Of a stretch of 64,000 nucleotides of DNA, positions 52,641-62,303 are shown piece after piece. The notes beneath the pieces were generated by a model. It saw only the letters and a list, made by a program, of their open reading frames with translations, searched no databases and was not told the origin of the DNA. The stretch is from Bacteroidota bacterium (GTDB taxonomy: Bacteria; Bacteroidota; Bacteroidia; Chitinophagales; Chitinophagaceae): contig JAFDYF010000005.1 in NCBI GenBank assembly GCA_018267575.1, positions 62,001 to 126,000 of the forward strand, read 5' to 3'. Each line of letters opens with the position of its first letter. Positions within the stretch are counted from its first letter, which is position 1. The translations under genes and the position numbers were made by a program.

Positions 52641-53920
52641 TATAAGCTCCAGTATTTTCGGTTAACAATCTTATTTCTATAAATACCTTTTAGGTCGGCC
52701 ACCATAGCTTCCTTTTTGCTGATGGAAGAAAAATAGGCATCGTCCAATGTCTTGTATTCTTGATGTGGCACGGTAATGATTACCGCATCATAATCCGTAT
52801 CCAGGTTTTTTTTCAATTGCAATCCATATTCATGTTTCACTTCTTCCTCAACTGCATAAGGATCTTCCACATCTACTTTTATATTAAAGGCCAGTAATTC
52901 CTTAACAGTATCTACGATCTTGGAATTCCTGATATCGCTCACATTCTCTTTGAAAGTCACACCCTTTACCAACACTTTAGGATCGTTGGAATTTTTTAGG
53001 ACATGGGTAATGATTTTTCTGGCCACATATTTGGCCATATCATCATTAATATATCGGGAGGAAGAAATCACTTTCGATTCGTAACCCAATGCAGCCGCTT
53101 TGTGGGTCAGATAGTAGGGGTCTACGCCAATACAATGACCACCCACCAGGCCGGGTTGGAATTTTAGAAAATTCCATTTGGTGCCAGCTGATTCAATCAC
53201 TTCATAGGTGTTGATGCCCATACGGTCAAAAATCATAGAGAGCTCGTTCATGAGCGCAATATTCAAATCTCTTTGAGTGTTCTCGACAATCTTAGTGGCT
53301 TCAGCTACCTTGATAGAGGAAGCCCGATGAACCCCAGCATCTACTACCAGTTCGTAAATACTGGCAATATTCTTCAATGAGTCATCATCGCAACCAGACA
53401 CCACTTTTACCACGGTTCTTAAAGTATTCTTTTTATCGCCTGGATTAATGCGCTCGGGAGAGTAACCCAATTTAAAATCCACAAAGCCTTTGAGACCAGA
53501 AAAACGTTCCAACACTGGTAAACAATCTTCCTCAGTACAACCGGGATAAGTAGTGGATTCATACACCACATAATCCCCTTTTTTTAAAACCTTCCCTACA
53601 ATTTCCGAAGCACCAATCAGCGGCTTCAGGTCTGGCACATTGTATTTATCTACCGGGGTAGGAACCGCCACAATAAAAAAATGTGCCTGCTTGAGTATTT
53701 CGACGTCATCTGTGAAAATAATATCACGGTCTTTGAATTCATCCCCGCCCACTTCTTTACTGGGATCAATATGGTTCTGCATCATATTGATGCGGGCTTT
53801 ATTGATGTCGAAGCCAATTACTGATAACTTTTTTGCAAATTCCAAAGCAATCGGCAGCCCCACATAGCCTAACCCAATCACAGCAAGCTTCGCTTTTTTA
53901 TCAATCAGATTTTGATACAT
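52640..53920 (-). CDS. Nucleotide-sugar dehydrogenase (WecC/TviB type)
   Basis: 426 residues from ATG 53920 (MYQNLIDKKAKLAVIGLGYV); a TTG three codons earlier is discounted. NAD motif AVIGLGYVGLPIALEFAKK, catalytic Cys in PGLVGGHCIGVDPYYLTHKA, and the family ending VMVADLKG-like region (KEAMVADLKGIYRNKIVN). It oxidises a UDP-sugar, such as UDP-GlcNAc or UDP-ManNAc, to the uronate in two steps, unlike the UDP-glucose enzyme at 54957. Belongs to the operon. Confidence 0.9.
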   Translation of the reverse strand: MYQNLIDKKAKLAVIGLGYVGLPIALEFAKKLSVIGFDINKARINMMQNHIDPSKEVGGDEFKDRDIIFTDDVEILKQAHFFIVAVPTPVDKYNVPDLKPLIGASEIVGKVLKKGDYVVYESTTYPGCTEEDCLPVLERFSGLKGFVDFKLGYSPERINPGDKKNTLRTVVKVVSGCDDDSLKNIASIYELVVDAGVHRASSIKVAEATKIVENTQRDLNIALMNELSMIFDRMGINTYEVIESAGTKWNFLKFQPGLVGGHCIGVDPYYLTHKAAALGYESKVISSSRYINDDMAKYVARKIITHVLKNSNDPKVLVKGVTFKENVSDIRNSKIVDTVKELLAFNIKVDVEDPYAVEEEVKHEYGLQLKKNLDTDYDAVIITVPHQEYKTLDDAYFSSISKKEAMVADLKGIYRNKIVNRKYWSL

Positions 53921-53960
53921 CTTTTGCAAAAATTATAAAGAATAGGATACCGCCCTTCAA

Positions 53961-54944
53961 CTACTTATTGCTTACAAATTCTTTCGGAAGTTTGCGCCAT
54001 TCTTCAGGCGGTAAAGATCTGAAATAATCGTAAGTAATTTTCAAACCCTCTTTCCGGCTTATGGTTGGTTGCCATCCTAAAATCTGTTTTGCTTTTGTGA
54101 TATCCGGCTGCCTTTGTTTGGGGTCGTCCACAGGCAAAGGTTTGTAAACAATTTTTTGCGAGGTTCCTGTCAATGAAATAATCTCTTCTGCGAAATCTTT
54201 CAATGAAATTTCATCAGGGTTGCCAATATTAACAGGGAAATGGTAATCGCTCATCAATAAACGGTAAATGCCTTCCACCAGATCATCCACATAGCAGAAA
54301 GAACGGGTTTGGCTACCATCGCCGAAAACCGTTAGGTCTTCCCCACGCAAAGCCTGACCAATGAAAGCAGGTAGTGCACGACCATCATTCAATCGCATGC
54401 GTGGGCCATAGGTATTAAAAATGCGGATGATCCGGGTTTCCAGCCCATGAAAATTATGGTAGGCCATGGTGATAGCTTCCTGAAAACGTTTGGCTTCATC
54501 GTAAACACCACGTGGTCCTACGGGGTTTACATTACCCCAATATTCTTCGTTCTGTGGATGTACCAATGGGTCTCCATAAATCTCAGAAGTAGATGCTACG
54601 AGTATCCTCGCTTTTTTTGCTTTTGCCAAACCGAGACAGTTATGCGTTCCCAATGAACCTACTTTCAAGGTTTGGATTGGGATCTTCAGATAGTCAATCG
54701 GACTAGCCGGAGAAGCGAAATGAAGTATGTATTTTATTTCACCGGGAACATGGATAAACTTGCTCACATCATGGTGATAAAATTCAAAATCTTCCCTTTT
54801 AAAAAGATGCTCAATATTTTTAAGGTCACCGGTAATCAGGTTATCCATCCCAATTACATGAAACCCTTCTTTTAAAAAGCGCTCACACAAATGGGAACCT
54901 AAAAAGCCGGCAGCACCGGTGATGAGTACACGTGTTTTTGTCAT
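53961..54944 (-). CDS. UDP-glucuronate decarboxylase (UDP-xylose synthase)
   Basis: 327 residues from ATG 54944. SDR motif [60 protein letters not shown], the [14 protein letters not shown] block, and [20 protein letters not shown] with the YxxxK pair. All are typical of UXS. It converts UDP-glucuronate, from the neighbouring Ugd, to UDP-xylose. 12 nt after ugd in the operon. Confidence 0.92.
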   Translation of the reverse strand: MTKTRVLITGAAGFLGSHLCERFLKEGFHVIGMDNLITGDLKNIEHLFKREDFEFYHHDVSKFIHVPGEIKYILHFASPASPIDYLKIPIQTLKVGSLGTHNCLGLAKAKKARILVASTSEIYGDPLVHPQNEEYWGNVNPVGPRGVYDEAKRFQEAITMAYHNFHGLETRIIRIFNTYGPRMRLNDGRALPAFIGQALRGEDLTVFGDGSQTRSFCYVDDLVEGIYRLLMSDYHFPVNIGNPDEISLKDFAEEIISLTGTSQKIVYKPLPVDDPKQRQPDITKAKQILGWQPTISRKEGLKITYDYFRSLPPEEWRKLPKEFVSNK

Positions 54945-54956
54945 TCTTTTCAGTTG

Positions 54957-56285
54957 TTATTGTTTTCCGTTTGCAGGGATTGCTGTATTTCTCCCAACAC
55001 TTTCATAATAAAATCCAAGTTCTTTGATAGCGTTAATATCAAACAGGTTACGACCATCAAAAATCACTTTTGATTTCAAGTTGGTAACAATCTTTAAGAA
55101 ATTGGGTGTCCTAAACTCATTCCATTCCGTAACGATGATCAGAGCATCTGCCCCTTTTAATGAATCGTACTGGTTTTCTGCATATTCAATTTTATCACCA
55201 ACCACGTTTTTCACATTGTTCATCGCCTCTGGGTCAAACACAATCACACTCGCTCCTTCCTTGATCAGCGCATCGATCATATATAATGAGGGTGCTTCAC
55301 GAATATCATCTGTATTGGGTTTAAAGGCCAAGCCCCACATCGCAAACCGCTTTCCTTTTAGATTGTTGTCAAAATATTTTTTGATCTTGGGCATCAGATG
55401 GAGTTTCTGCCTTTCGTTCACATCCATCACTGCATTCAGTATCTTGAATTCATAATTCGCATCCTTTGATGATTTCACCAACGCCTGCACATCTTTTGGA
55501 AAGCAAGACCCCCCATAACCAATACCCGGGAATAAAAACCGTTTTCCGATACGTTCATCACTGCCCACGCCCCGGCGAACCATATCTACATCCGCACCAA
55601 GCCTTTCGCACAATTGGGCAATTTCGTTCATAAAGGTGATTTTCACCGCAAGAAAAGAATTGGCCGCATATTTGGTAAGCTCCGCAGAACGCTCATCCAT
55701 AAAAATAATCGGATTACCCTGACGTACAAAAGGATTATACAATTCCTCCATTACTTTTTTTGCCCTTTCCGAAGAAGTGCCCACCACTACCCGATCGGGT
55801 TTCATAAAATCATCTAAGGCCACACCTTCCCGCAGAAATTCCGGATTGGACACCACATCAAAGGCCCCTTTATAATTTTTGGCAATGGCTTCCCTCACCT
55901 GTTCTGCGGTACCTACTGGCACGGTGCTTTTATCAACAATCACTTTATAATCCTTTAGTATCTTGCCCAAATCGTTGGCAACACCCAACACATATTTCAT
56001 ATCTGCAGCCCCATCTGCCCCTGGGGGGGTTGGCAAGGCCAGAAAAATGATTTCTGCATCCCGAATGCCTTCTTCCAAATTGGTAGTAAAACGGAGTCGT
56101 TCTTCTTTTAGGTTTCTAAGAAACAGTTTTGAGAGACCGGGTTCGTAGATGGTAATCTCCCCGTTGGAAAGTTTTTTAACCTTGTTTTCATCAATATCAA
56201 CACAAGTTACATCGTTTCCGGTTTCAGAAAAACAGGTACCGGTTACCAATCCTACATAACCAGTGCCTACTACTGCAATTTTCAT
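54957..56285 (-). CDS. ugd: UDP-glucose 6-dehydrogenase
   Basis: 442 residues from ATG 56285. NAD motif MKIAVVGTGYVGLVTGTCFS, NPEFLREGVALDDFMKPDRV, and the catalytic Cys in FPGIGYGGSCFPKDVQALVK. Gives UDP-glucuronate for the downstream decarboxylase, so the pair supplies UDP-xylose. The gene is 33 nt after the DegT-type aminotransferase. Confidence 0.95.
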   Translation of the reverse strand: MKIAVVGTGYVGLVTGTCFSETGNDVTCVDIDENKVKKLSNGEITIYEPGLSKLFLRNLKEERLRFTTNLEEGIRDAEIIFLALPTPPGADGAADMKYVLGVANDLGKILKDYKVIVDKSTVPVGTAEQVREAIAKNYKGAFDVVSNPEFLREGVALDDFMKPDRVVVGTSSERAKKVMEELYNPFVRQGNPIIFMDERSAELTKYAANSFLAVKITFMNEIAQLCERLGADVDMVRRGVGSDERIGKRFLFPGIGYGGSCFPKDVQALVKSSKDANYEFKILNAVMDVNERQKLHLMPKIKKYFDNNLKGKRFAMWGLAFKPNTDDIREAPSLYMIDALIKEGASVIVFDPEAMNNVKNVVGDKIEYAENQYDSLKGADALIIVTEWNEFRTPNFLKIVTNLKSKVIFDGRNLFDINAIKELGFYYESVGRNTAIPANGKQ

Positions 56286-56318
56286 GTTTGCTTCTTTTAT
56301 TGTTTGTTATTGCTTCAG

Positions 56319-57449
56319 TTAACTATTCAAGAACTCGAGTACACTGGAACTGATATAGGTCAGTTGTTCTTCGTCTAGCTCCGTATGCATCGGCAAGGAA
56401 ATCACTCTTTCGGTAAGCCAATCGGTGGCAGGCAATTGATAAGATGAGGCACCGAAATTAGCAAACATTTGTTGACGATGCGCAGGTACCGGGTAATAAA
56501 TCATGGAAGGTATATTTTTTGACGCCAGAAACTCATGCAGCTTATCCCTGTTCACTCCTTCTAAAATCAATGTGTATTGATGGAATACATGTCGGCTATA
56601 ACCAGCCCTAAATGGAACAGTCACCGAAGCGTGGCCTGCAAATGCATTGTCATAATAATCCGCGGCTTTTCTTCTGGCGTCAATATACTCATCTAGTTTT
56701 TTTAGCTTAATGTCCAGTATAGCAGCCTGTATGGTATCCAACCTGCTGTTGCAGCCCACTACGTCATGATAGTAGCGCCTGCTTTGTCCATGGTTTGCAA
56801 TCATTTTTAGCTTGCCTGCTAACGTATCATCTTCTGTAAATATTGCACCACCATCTCCATAACAACCTAAATTTTTCGAAGGGAAAAAAGAAGTGGTGCC
56901 AATAGTGCCAATAGCCCCTAGTTTTTTGGTGACCCCGTTGCTAAAAGTATAACATCCGCCAATGGCTTGAGCGGTATCTTCTATTACGAATAGGTTATGC
57001 TTTTTCGCGATGGCCATAATCTCTTCCATGGGGGCAGCTTGCCCATATAGGTGTACCGGCACAATAGCCTTTGTTTTTGGGGTGATTGCTTTTTCTATAG
57101 CAATAGGGTCAATACAAAAGGTTTTGGTATCCACTTCCACAAAAACCGGTTTTAACCGGAGTAAAGCCACCACCTCTGTAGTAGCCACATAAGTGAAGGA
57201 TGGTGTGATTACCTCGTCACCAGGTTCCAATCCCAAAGCCATCATGGCAATCTGCAACGCATCTGTTCCATTAGCACAGGGAATAACATGTTTCACATCC
57301 AAATAAGCCGATAAATGGTTTGTAAAATCAGTAACGGGTTTCCCGTTAATAAAGGCACAGCTATCTAGCACTTCGTGCAGAGCGGCATCAACTTCACCCT
57401 TGATCTTGCCATACTGCAATTTCAGATCAACCATTTGGATTGGCCTCAT
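56319..57449 (-). CDS. DegT/DnrJ/EryC1/StrS-family sugar aminotransferase
   Basis: 376 residues from ATG 57449. PLP fold I: CANGTDALQIAMMALGLEPG, the PLP Asp in NLFVIEDTAQAIGGCYT, and the Schiff-base Lys in SFFPSKNLGCYGDGGAIFTE. End region: RHVFHQYTLILEGVNRDKLH. Aminates a keto-sugar nucleotide. The first gene of the leftward operon; it suggests an amino sugar in the surface polysaccharide. Partner keto-sugar not obvious, though the product of RfbB (4-keto-6-deoxyglucose) is one option. Confidence 0.9.
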   Translation of the reverse strand: MRPIQMVDLKLQYGKIKGEVDAALHEVLDSCAFINGKPVTDFTNHLSAYLDVKHVIPCANGTDALQIAMMALGLEPGDEVITPSFTYVATTEVVALLRLKPVFVEVDTKTFCIDPIAIEKAITPKTKAIVPVHLYGQAAPMEEIMAIAKKHNLFVIEDTAQAIGGCYTFSNGVTKKLGAIGTIGTTSFFPSKNLGCYGDGGAIFTEDDTLAGKLKMIANHGQSRRYYHDVVGCNSRLDTIQAAILDIKLKKLDEYIDARRKAADYYDNAFAGHASVTVPFRAGYSRHVFHQYTLILEGVNRDKLHEFLASKNIPSMIYYPVPAHRQQMFANFGASSYQLPATDWLTERVISLPMHTELDEEQLTYISSSVLEFLNS

Positions 57450-57563
57450 ATAATGATTTTTTAAATGGCCACAAACCTACTGCAAAAAATTTTGTAATCC
57501 AATGCTTGGGCTTTGCGACGCTAACTTAAAGATTGGCTTTATCTTTATGTATATTATCAGGTT

Positions 57564-58859
57564 ATGGAAATGCTTCTTTATAATTTCTTTTTGCTGCTTT
57601 ATAAAACAAGTGCCCGGCTCATCAGCCCTTGGAACAAAAAGGCCAAACTATGGCTGGAGGGTAGAAAAAATATTTTTTCAACCATTGAAGGATCGGGTAT
57701 CAAGGAGCAGTCTTCCGTTATTTGGATGCATTGTTCTTCATTGGGGGAATTTGAGCAGGGAAGACCGCTGATAGAGGATATCAGAAAAAAATTTCCTTCC
57801 TATAAAATCCTGATCAGTTTTTTTTCACCCTCAGGCTATGAGGTAAGAAAAAATTATCAAGGCGCTGATTATATATTTTATCTGCCCACCGACTCTGCTT
57901 CTAACGCCAAAAGGTTTATTAAAACCATCAGGCCCCAACTCGTTTTGTGGATAAAATATGAATACTGGTTTTATTATATGGAAGAATTAAAAAGGGGAAA
58001 AATACCCACCCTCCTTATTTCAGGCATATACAGGGAAGAACAAGTTTTTTTCCGTTGGTATGGGGGTTTGTACAGAAAGGCCCTTCACTCTTTTAGCCAT
58101 TTTTTTGTGCAGACCGCAAATGCCAAAAAACTGTTGGGCAGTATCGGCTTCAGCAACAATGTAACGGTTAGTGGGGATACCCGCTTTGATCGGGTGATTG
58201 AGATTGCCAGTCATTTTGAACCTATTGAAGTCATCGAAAAATTCTGTGGCAAACAACCCGTTATCGTTGCAGGCAGCACTTGGGAAGAGGATGAAGAACA
58301 ACTGGACCATTACGCCAATTCGCACCAAGAAATAAGATTTATCCTCGCCCCTCATGAAATCGGCGAAGACCGGATAAAGGAAATCGAAAATCTTTTTAGA
58401 AACAGCATCCGTTTTTCCGTGTTGCAAAAATTGGTTGCCGAGGGGAAATGGCCAACCGCTGAAACCAACAACAACCAACAGTTATCAGTAAACGTTTTGA
58501 TCATTGATAATATCGGCATGCTTGCCCGTTTGTACAAATATGCCAGCATTGCTTATGTGGGCGGCGGTTTTGGCGATGATGGTGTACACAATGTGCTGGA
58601 AGCGGCTGTTTATGGCAAGCCAGTAGTGCATGGCCCCGTGATAGAAAAATATATTGAAGCTATTGAGTTGGTGGATGCCGGGGGTGCTTTTGTAGTGGAT
58701 AGCGCCTTGGAAGCAGAAGATACCTTTAACCGCTTGTTTTCAGACAGTGTTGAATATACTGCTGCCTGCAATGCATCCAGCGGGTATGTAAACTCCAAAA
58801 AAGGAGCTACCGAAAAAATCTTACACTATATTCAGGAGAACCGTCTTTTAACCAACTGA
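57564..58859 (+). CDS. waaA: 3-deoxy-D-manno-octulosonic acid transferase
   Basis: 431 residues from ATG 57564. An N-terminal membrane segment (MEMLLYNFFLLLYKTSARLI), then the GT30 Kdo-transferase domain: IWMHCSSLGEFEQGRPLIED with the catalytic Glu, VLWIKYEYWFYYMEELKRGK, VTVSGDTRFDRVIEIA, and GSTWEEDEEQL with LAPHEIGEDRI. The last domain has AYVGGGFGDDGVHNVLEAAV. It attaches Kdo to lipid A at the inner membrane. The 3' end overlaps a convergent hypothetical gene by 28 nt. Confidence 0.93.
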   Translation: MEMLLYNFFLLLYKTSARLISPWNKKAKLWLEGRKNIFSTIEGSGIKEQSSVIWMHCSSLGEFEQGRPLIEDIRKKFPSYKILISFFSPSGYEVRKNYQGADYIFYLPTDSASNAKRFIKTIRPQLVLWIKYEYWFYYMEELKRGKIPTLLISGIYREEQVFFRWYGGLYRKALHSFSHFFVQTANAKKLLGSIGFSNNVTVSGDTRFDRVIEIASHFEPIEVIEKFCGKQPVIVAGSTWEEDEEQLDHYANSHQEIRFILAPHEIGEDRIKEIENLFRNSIRFSVLQKLVAEGKWPTAETNNNQQLSVNVLIIDNIGMLARLYKYASIAYVGGGFGDDGVHNVLEAAVYGKPVVHGPVIEKYIEAIELVDAGGAFVVDSALEAEDTFNRLFSDSVEYTAACNASSGYVNSKKGATEKILHYIQENRLLTN

Positions 58860-59503
58860 AAAAAATGACGTGATGCATCTTTGGTCTCGTCCCAGCCCAG
58901 TTTCAGTTTCAGTTCCCTTTCCATCCAGTATTCGGCCTCGGGCAAAATCTTGAAATTATTAATGGTCTTGATGCTGCGTTCATACATAGCTTCATCCCCA
59001 CGAAACAATTCATTGATGAACACATAGCGATCGTTGATGCCAATGGCCTTTTTCAGGTCATGCACGGGCGCCCCTTTTATGGAGGAGGATAACTCATTAT
59101 GATCTGTTTTCAATCTATCGTTCAACGATTCACTGGCGCTGCCAATCACATCATTCAATTCCTTTGACTGTGGTTGATGCGAAAGTGTGGGGATATCCAT
59201 CAATGGGTCAAAAGGCCATTTCTCCGGATATTGTTTTGGTGCTGCAATTACCACGGGCTCTGGCTCTTCGGCCTTGGGGGCTGTATAAACAAATTCCACT
59301 TCTTCCTGCACCATAGAAACCGGTTTGATGGTAGATGGCATCACAACCGCTACTTTTGCAGTGCCATAATGGGCGCCGGGCCTATTAGCATTATGCGACA
59401 ATTCAGCTTCTATCTGTTTTACTGTGGTCAGCATTTGGGCGTAAGGAATCTTTCTTTCAAATTGTTCCTTTAACTTGCTGATGAGCTGTTCTAATCGTTC
59501 CAT
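58832..59503 (-). CDS. Conserved protein of unknown function
   Basis: 223 residues from ATG 59503. A helical N-terminus (MERLEQLISKLKEQFERKIP), a Pro/Glu/Val-rich linker in the middle (YTAPKAEEPEPVVIAAPKQY), and a C-terminal helical domain: HDLKKAIGINDRYVFINELF, YERSIKTINNFKILPEAEYW. The last part (AIGINDRYVFINELFRGD) is familiar from Bacteroidota proteins of this locus, but I know no function. Divergent from tdk (74-nt gap) and overlapping waaA by 28 nt. Confidence 0.65.
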   Translation of the reverse strand: MERLEQLISKLKEQFERKIPYAQMLTTVKQIEAELSHNANRPGAHYGTAKVAVVMPSTIKPVSMVQEEVEFVYTAPKAEEPEPVVIAAPKQYPEKWPFDPLMDIPTLSHQPQSKELNDVIGSASESLNDRLKTDHNELSSSIKGAPVHDLKKAIGINDRYVFINELFRGDEAMYERSIKTINNFKILPEAEYWMERELKLKLGWDETKDASRHFFQLVKRRFS

Positions 59504-59577
59504 ATTTAAACTTTATCGGCTGGCTTGGAGGTTATGGTTATAAAATTAATTCAAAATAAGTATACCATTTGCCATTT

Positions 59578-60153
59578 ATGTTCATAGAACCACATATCAA
59601 TAACAAAAAAAGGGGCTGGATAGAGGTTATTTGCGGGTCCATGTTCTCAGGAAAAACCGAAGAACTGATCCGCCGCCTGAAACGTGCCACTATCGCCAAT
59701 CTGAATATCAAAATCTTCAAACCCGCTTTTGATATACGATATCATCCAGAAAATATTGTCTCTCACGATGAAAACGAGCTTTTATCAACGCCTGTTGAAA
59801 ATTCAAAAGACATCCTTTCGCAAGTGGGAAAAACAGATGTCGTGGCCATCGACGAAGCCCAGTTTTTTGAACCACAACTACCGGAGATCTGCGAGCAGCT
59901 TGCACTGCAGGGCATCCGTGTAATTGTAGCTGGATTGGATATGGATTATACGGGCAAACCTTTTGGGCCCATGCCCAATATGCTGGCAAGGGCAGATTAT
60001 ATTACCAAGTTGCATGCCATTTGTGTAAAATGCGGGAATATTGCAAACTATTCTTACAGAAAATCGCCCAACAATGCTCAACTTTTGCTTGGTGAGAAAG
60101 ATTTGTATGAGCCTCGCTGCAGGGACTGTTTTCATAAGGGTGAACAGGTATAA
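59578..60153 (+). CDS. tdk: Thymidine kinase
   Basis: 191 residues from ATG 59578; the upstream TTG at 59569 is discounted. Walker A ICGSMFSGKTEELIRRLKRA, the base/Asp-Glu site VVAIDEAQFFEPQL, and the lasso domain with four cysteines (CVKCGN and CRDCFH) for zinc. Phosphorylates thymidine in the salvage pathway. 47 nt before ccmB. Confidence 0.95.
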   Translation: MFIEPHINNKKRGWIEVICGSMFSGKTEELIRRLKRATIANLNIKIFKPAFDIRYHPENIVSHDENELLSTPVENSKDILSQVGKTDVVAIDEAQFFEPQLPEICEQLALQGIRVIVAGLDMDYTGKPFGPMPNMLARADYITKLHAICVKCGNIANYSYRKSPNNAQLLLGEKDLYEPRCRDCFHKGEQV

Positions 60154-60200
60154 TGAATAGGCAAAGACTGTATTATTTTTAACGTTTCCTTAAATGTTCG

Positions 60201-60851
60201 ATGAAAAAAATATTTACCCTTTTTAAGAAAGATGTGCTGTTGGAAGTCCGCCAGCAATATACTTTTTACGGCATCCTGCTTTATGTGGCCTCCACCATCT
60301 TTGTACTTTATCTGGCCATGGGTCAGCCCGAATCGGCTGTGTGGAATGGCCTTTTTTGGATGATCCAATTATTCATCAGCGTGAATGCCGTGGCCAAAAG
60401 TTTTTTGCAGGAAAGCCGTGGACGCATGCTCTATTTTTATTCCATCGCCGGGTCAAGGGATTTTATTTTGGCCAAACTGCTTTTTAACCTAGTGCTCATG
60501 CTCATCATGAGTCTTGTAAGCCTGACGCTTTTCCAATTGATGTTGGGTAGCCCCGTTTACGATGCGATAAAATTTATTTTTATCTGCTGCTTTGGTGGTA
60601 TCAGTCTCAGCCTTGTGTTTACTTTTATAGCCGCCATTGCGGCAAGGGCTCAGCAAAATGCCGCGTTGATGGCCATTATGGGTTTCCCACTCATCATACC
60701 GCAACTCATGTTGTTGATGCGTTTGTCCAATATTGCATTTGCCAGCGTATTCCAAAGTGGTCTGCTGTCGATCATCCTATTATTGGCAGCATTAGATGCA
60801 ATGGTAGTAGTGCTGTCGATCATCCTCTTCCCTTTTTTGTGGAAGGATTAA
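60201..60851 (+). CDS. ccmB: Heme exporter subunit CcmB
   Basis: 216 residues from ATG 60201, about six helices. KIFTLFKKDVLLEVRQQYTF is the CcmB start, followed by WMIQLFISVNAVAKSFLQES and GRMLYFYSIAGSRDFILAKL. ABC permease of the cytochrome c maturation system. The ATPase CcmA is not next to it. ccsA and ccmD follow after a 440-nt gap. Confidence 0.9.
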   Translation: MKKIFTLFKKDVLLEVRQQYTFYGILLYVASTIFVLYLAMGQPESAVWNGLFWMIQLFISVNAVAKSFLQESRGRMLYFYSIAGSRDFILAKLLFNLVLMLIMSLVSLTLFQLMLGSPVYDAIKFIFICCFGGISLSLVFTFIAAIAARAQQNAALMAIMGFPLIIPQLMLLMRLSNIAFASVFQSGLLSIILLLAALDAMVVVLSIILFPFLWKD

Positions 60852-61292
60852 AACTTTTTTTACCAGCACCAAAACACGGCTCAGCATCCTTGCGTCGCAC
60901 TCTTCAGCAGAAACTACTATACTCAACTGCCATCATCAAAGCCCCTAAAAAATCACGTTGATGAACTACTGTTTTTGGTACATTTCAAAGCCTAATAAAT
61001 AGAATCCTGTTTTGATCAGTTCAGTATACAAACACTTGGAACAATAAATCAGAAGCAAGAACCATTCAATTAAAATTCTTTTTCCTTTAATTTTATTTAC
61101 CCCAAAACCAAAACCAATCAAATACTGTTAATAATCGCAAATAAGAGGATTGTTTCTTCAATATTTCGTTTTAACAACCCTTTCCTGCCTGAATATGGGT
61201 AGGTTTACCCTATTTTTGCAATCCAAATAGAGGTGGTCAATTTAGTATATCTGCTTGCTTGCAAGACACTCGCCACCCTTTAATAAAATCAT
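60852..61292. other. Gap between ccmB and ccsA
   Basis: Contains a dispersed 30-nt element near its start (60881-60910) and TATTTTTG at 61211-61218, a TAnnTTTG box in position to drive ccsA-ccmD-gdh. The A-rich middle shows no gene. The gap is large for genes of one pathway, so ccsA likely has its own promoter. Confidence 0.45.
60881..60910 (-). repeat. 30-nt dispersed element, copy 2
   Basis: TCAGCATCCTTGCGTCGCAC on the plus strand, continuing TCTTCAGCAG, is the reverse of 39128-39157 with 28 of 30 matches. It lies 29 nt past the ccmB stop. Confidence 0.65.
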
Positions 61293-61961
61293 ATGCTTCG
61301 TAAAAACTGGTGGAAAATATTAAGTGTGGTTTTATTGTCATACACTTTTGTTTGGGGTTTTCTGGGCGATGTTCCCCATAAACCCATCTTGAATGAAACC
61401 ATCCGCAATCTTTATTTTCATGTGGCCATGTGGTTCTGCATGATGATCTTTTTTATCATCTCCGTTATCTATTCAGTAAAATATTTGCGTACCGGCAACC
61501 ACCTGAACGATATTTATGCGCTTGAATATGGCAAGGCCGGCATTCTGTTTGGTTTGCTGGGGCTTGTGACAGGGTCGATATGGGCCAGGTACACTTGGGG
61601 CGCATTCTGGAACAATGACCCCAAACAGTTGGGCGCAGCCATTGCATTGCTTATTTATTTTGCTTACCTCGTGCTCAGAAACTCCATTACCGATCTTGAC
61701 AAACAGGCACGTATAGGTGCGGTTTATAATATTTTTGCTTTTGCCATGTTGTTCCCAACCATCTGGATCATCCCACGCATGGTGGAAAGTCTGCACCCCG
61801 GAGGCATGGGAGGAAACAACACCTTCAACAATATTGATGCCCGTATGCGTATTGTTTTTTGGCCAGCGGCCGTACCGGGCTGGGCTTTGCTCGGTGTATG
61901 GATTACCAACTTGCGCATTCGACTAAAAATTTTACAAGAAAAGAAACTGAATAATGCATAA
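61293..61961 (+). CDS. ccsA: Cytochrome c assembly protein CcsA/CcmC
   Basis: 222 residues from ATG 61293, six or so helices. The heme-handling tryptophan-rich loop is RYTWGAFWNNDPKQLGAAIA. Other marks: FHVAMWFCMMIFFIISVIYS with a conserved His, and WIIPRMVESLHPGGMGGNNT with another His. Delivers heme for cytochrome c, needed by c-heme enzymes such as the dehydrogenase at 3846. Overlaps ccmD by 8 nt. Confidence 0.9.
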   Translation: MLRKNWWKILSVVLLSYTFVWGFLGDVPHKPILNETIRNLYFHVAMWFCMMIFFIISVIYSVKYLRTGNHLNDIYALEYGKAGILFGLLGLVTGSIWARYTWGAFWNNDPKQLGAAIALLIYFAYLVLRNSITDLDKQARIGAVYNIFAFAMLFPTIWIIPRMVESLHPGGMGGNNTFNNIDARMRIVFWPAAVPGWALLGVWITNLRIRLKILQEKKLNNA

Positions 61962-62193
61962 AAAAATATACCAATTACTTCTTGCAATTATCGGCTCCAT
62001 TGGCACGTTAACAACTTGGGCACAGGATAGCACCTCGAACAGTAAAGTCGCCATGGCAGACGCGATGCGCTCAAATGGAAAAATATACGTAGTGATTGCC
62101 GTGTTGCTGATTATCTTGTTCGGATTGTTTTTATATGTGATCCGTTTGGATAAAAAGATCAGCAGGCTGGAGAAGGAAAATAAAGATTCCTAG
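61954..62193 (+). CDS. CcmD-family protein
   Basis: 79 residues from ATG 61954, overlapping ccsA by 8 nt. A signal-like N-terminus (KKIYQLLLAIIGSIGTLTTW), a hydrophilic loop (QDSTSNSKVAMADAMRSNGK), one membrane helix (IYVVIAVLLIILFGLFLYVI) and a basic tail (RLDKKISRLEKENKDS). This is the Bacteroidota CcmD-like form, a helper of heme delivery. Function is inferred from position and layout. Confidence 0.75.
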   Translation: MHKKIYQLLLAIIGSIGTLTTWAQDSTSNSKVAMADAMRSNGKIYVVIAVLLIILFGLFLYVIRLDKKISRLEKENKDS

Positions 62194-62303
62194 ATTTCTA
62201 CCCTTTTTATGCAGTACCATAGCGGTTTAGACGGCAGCCTTAAAAGGCCACATAAGAAAATTACGCAATAAGAAAGCATATAAACCTTCTAAAACATACG
62301 ATT

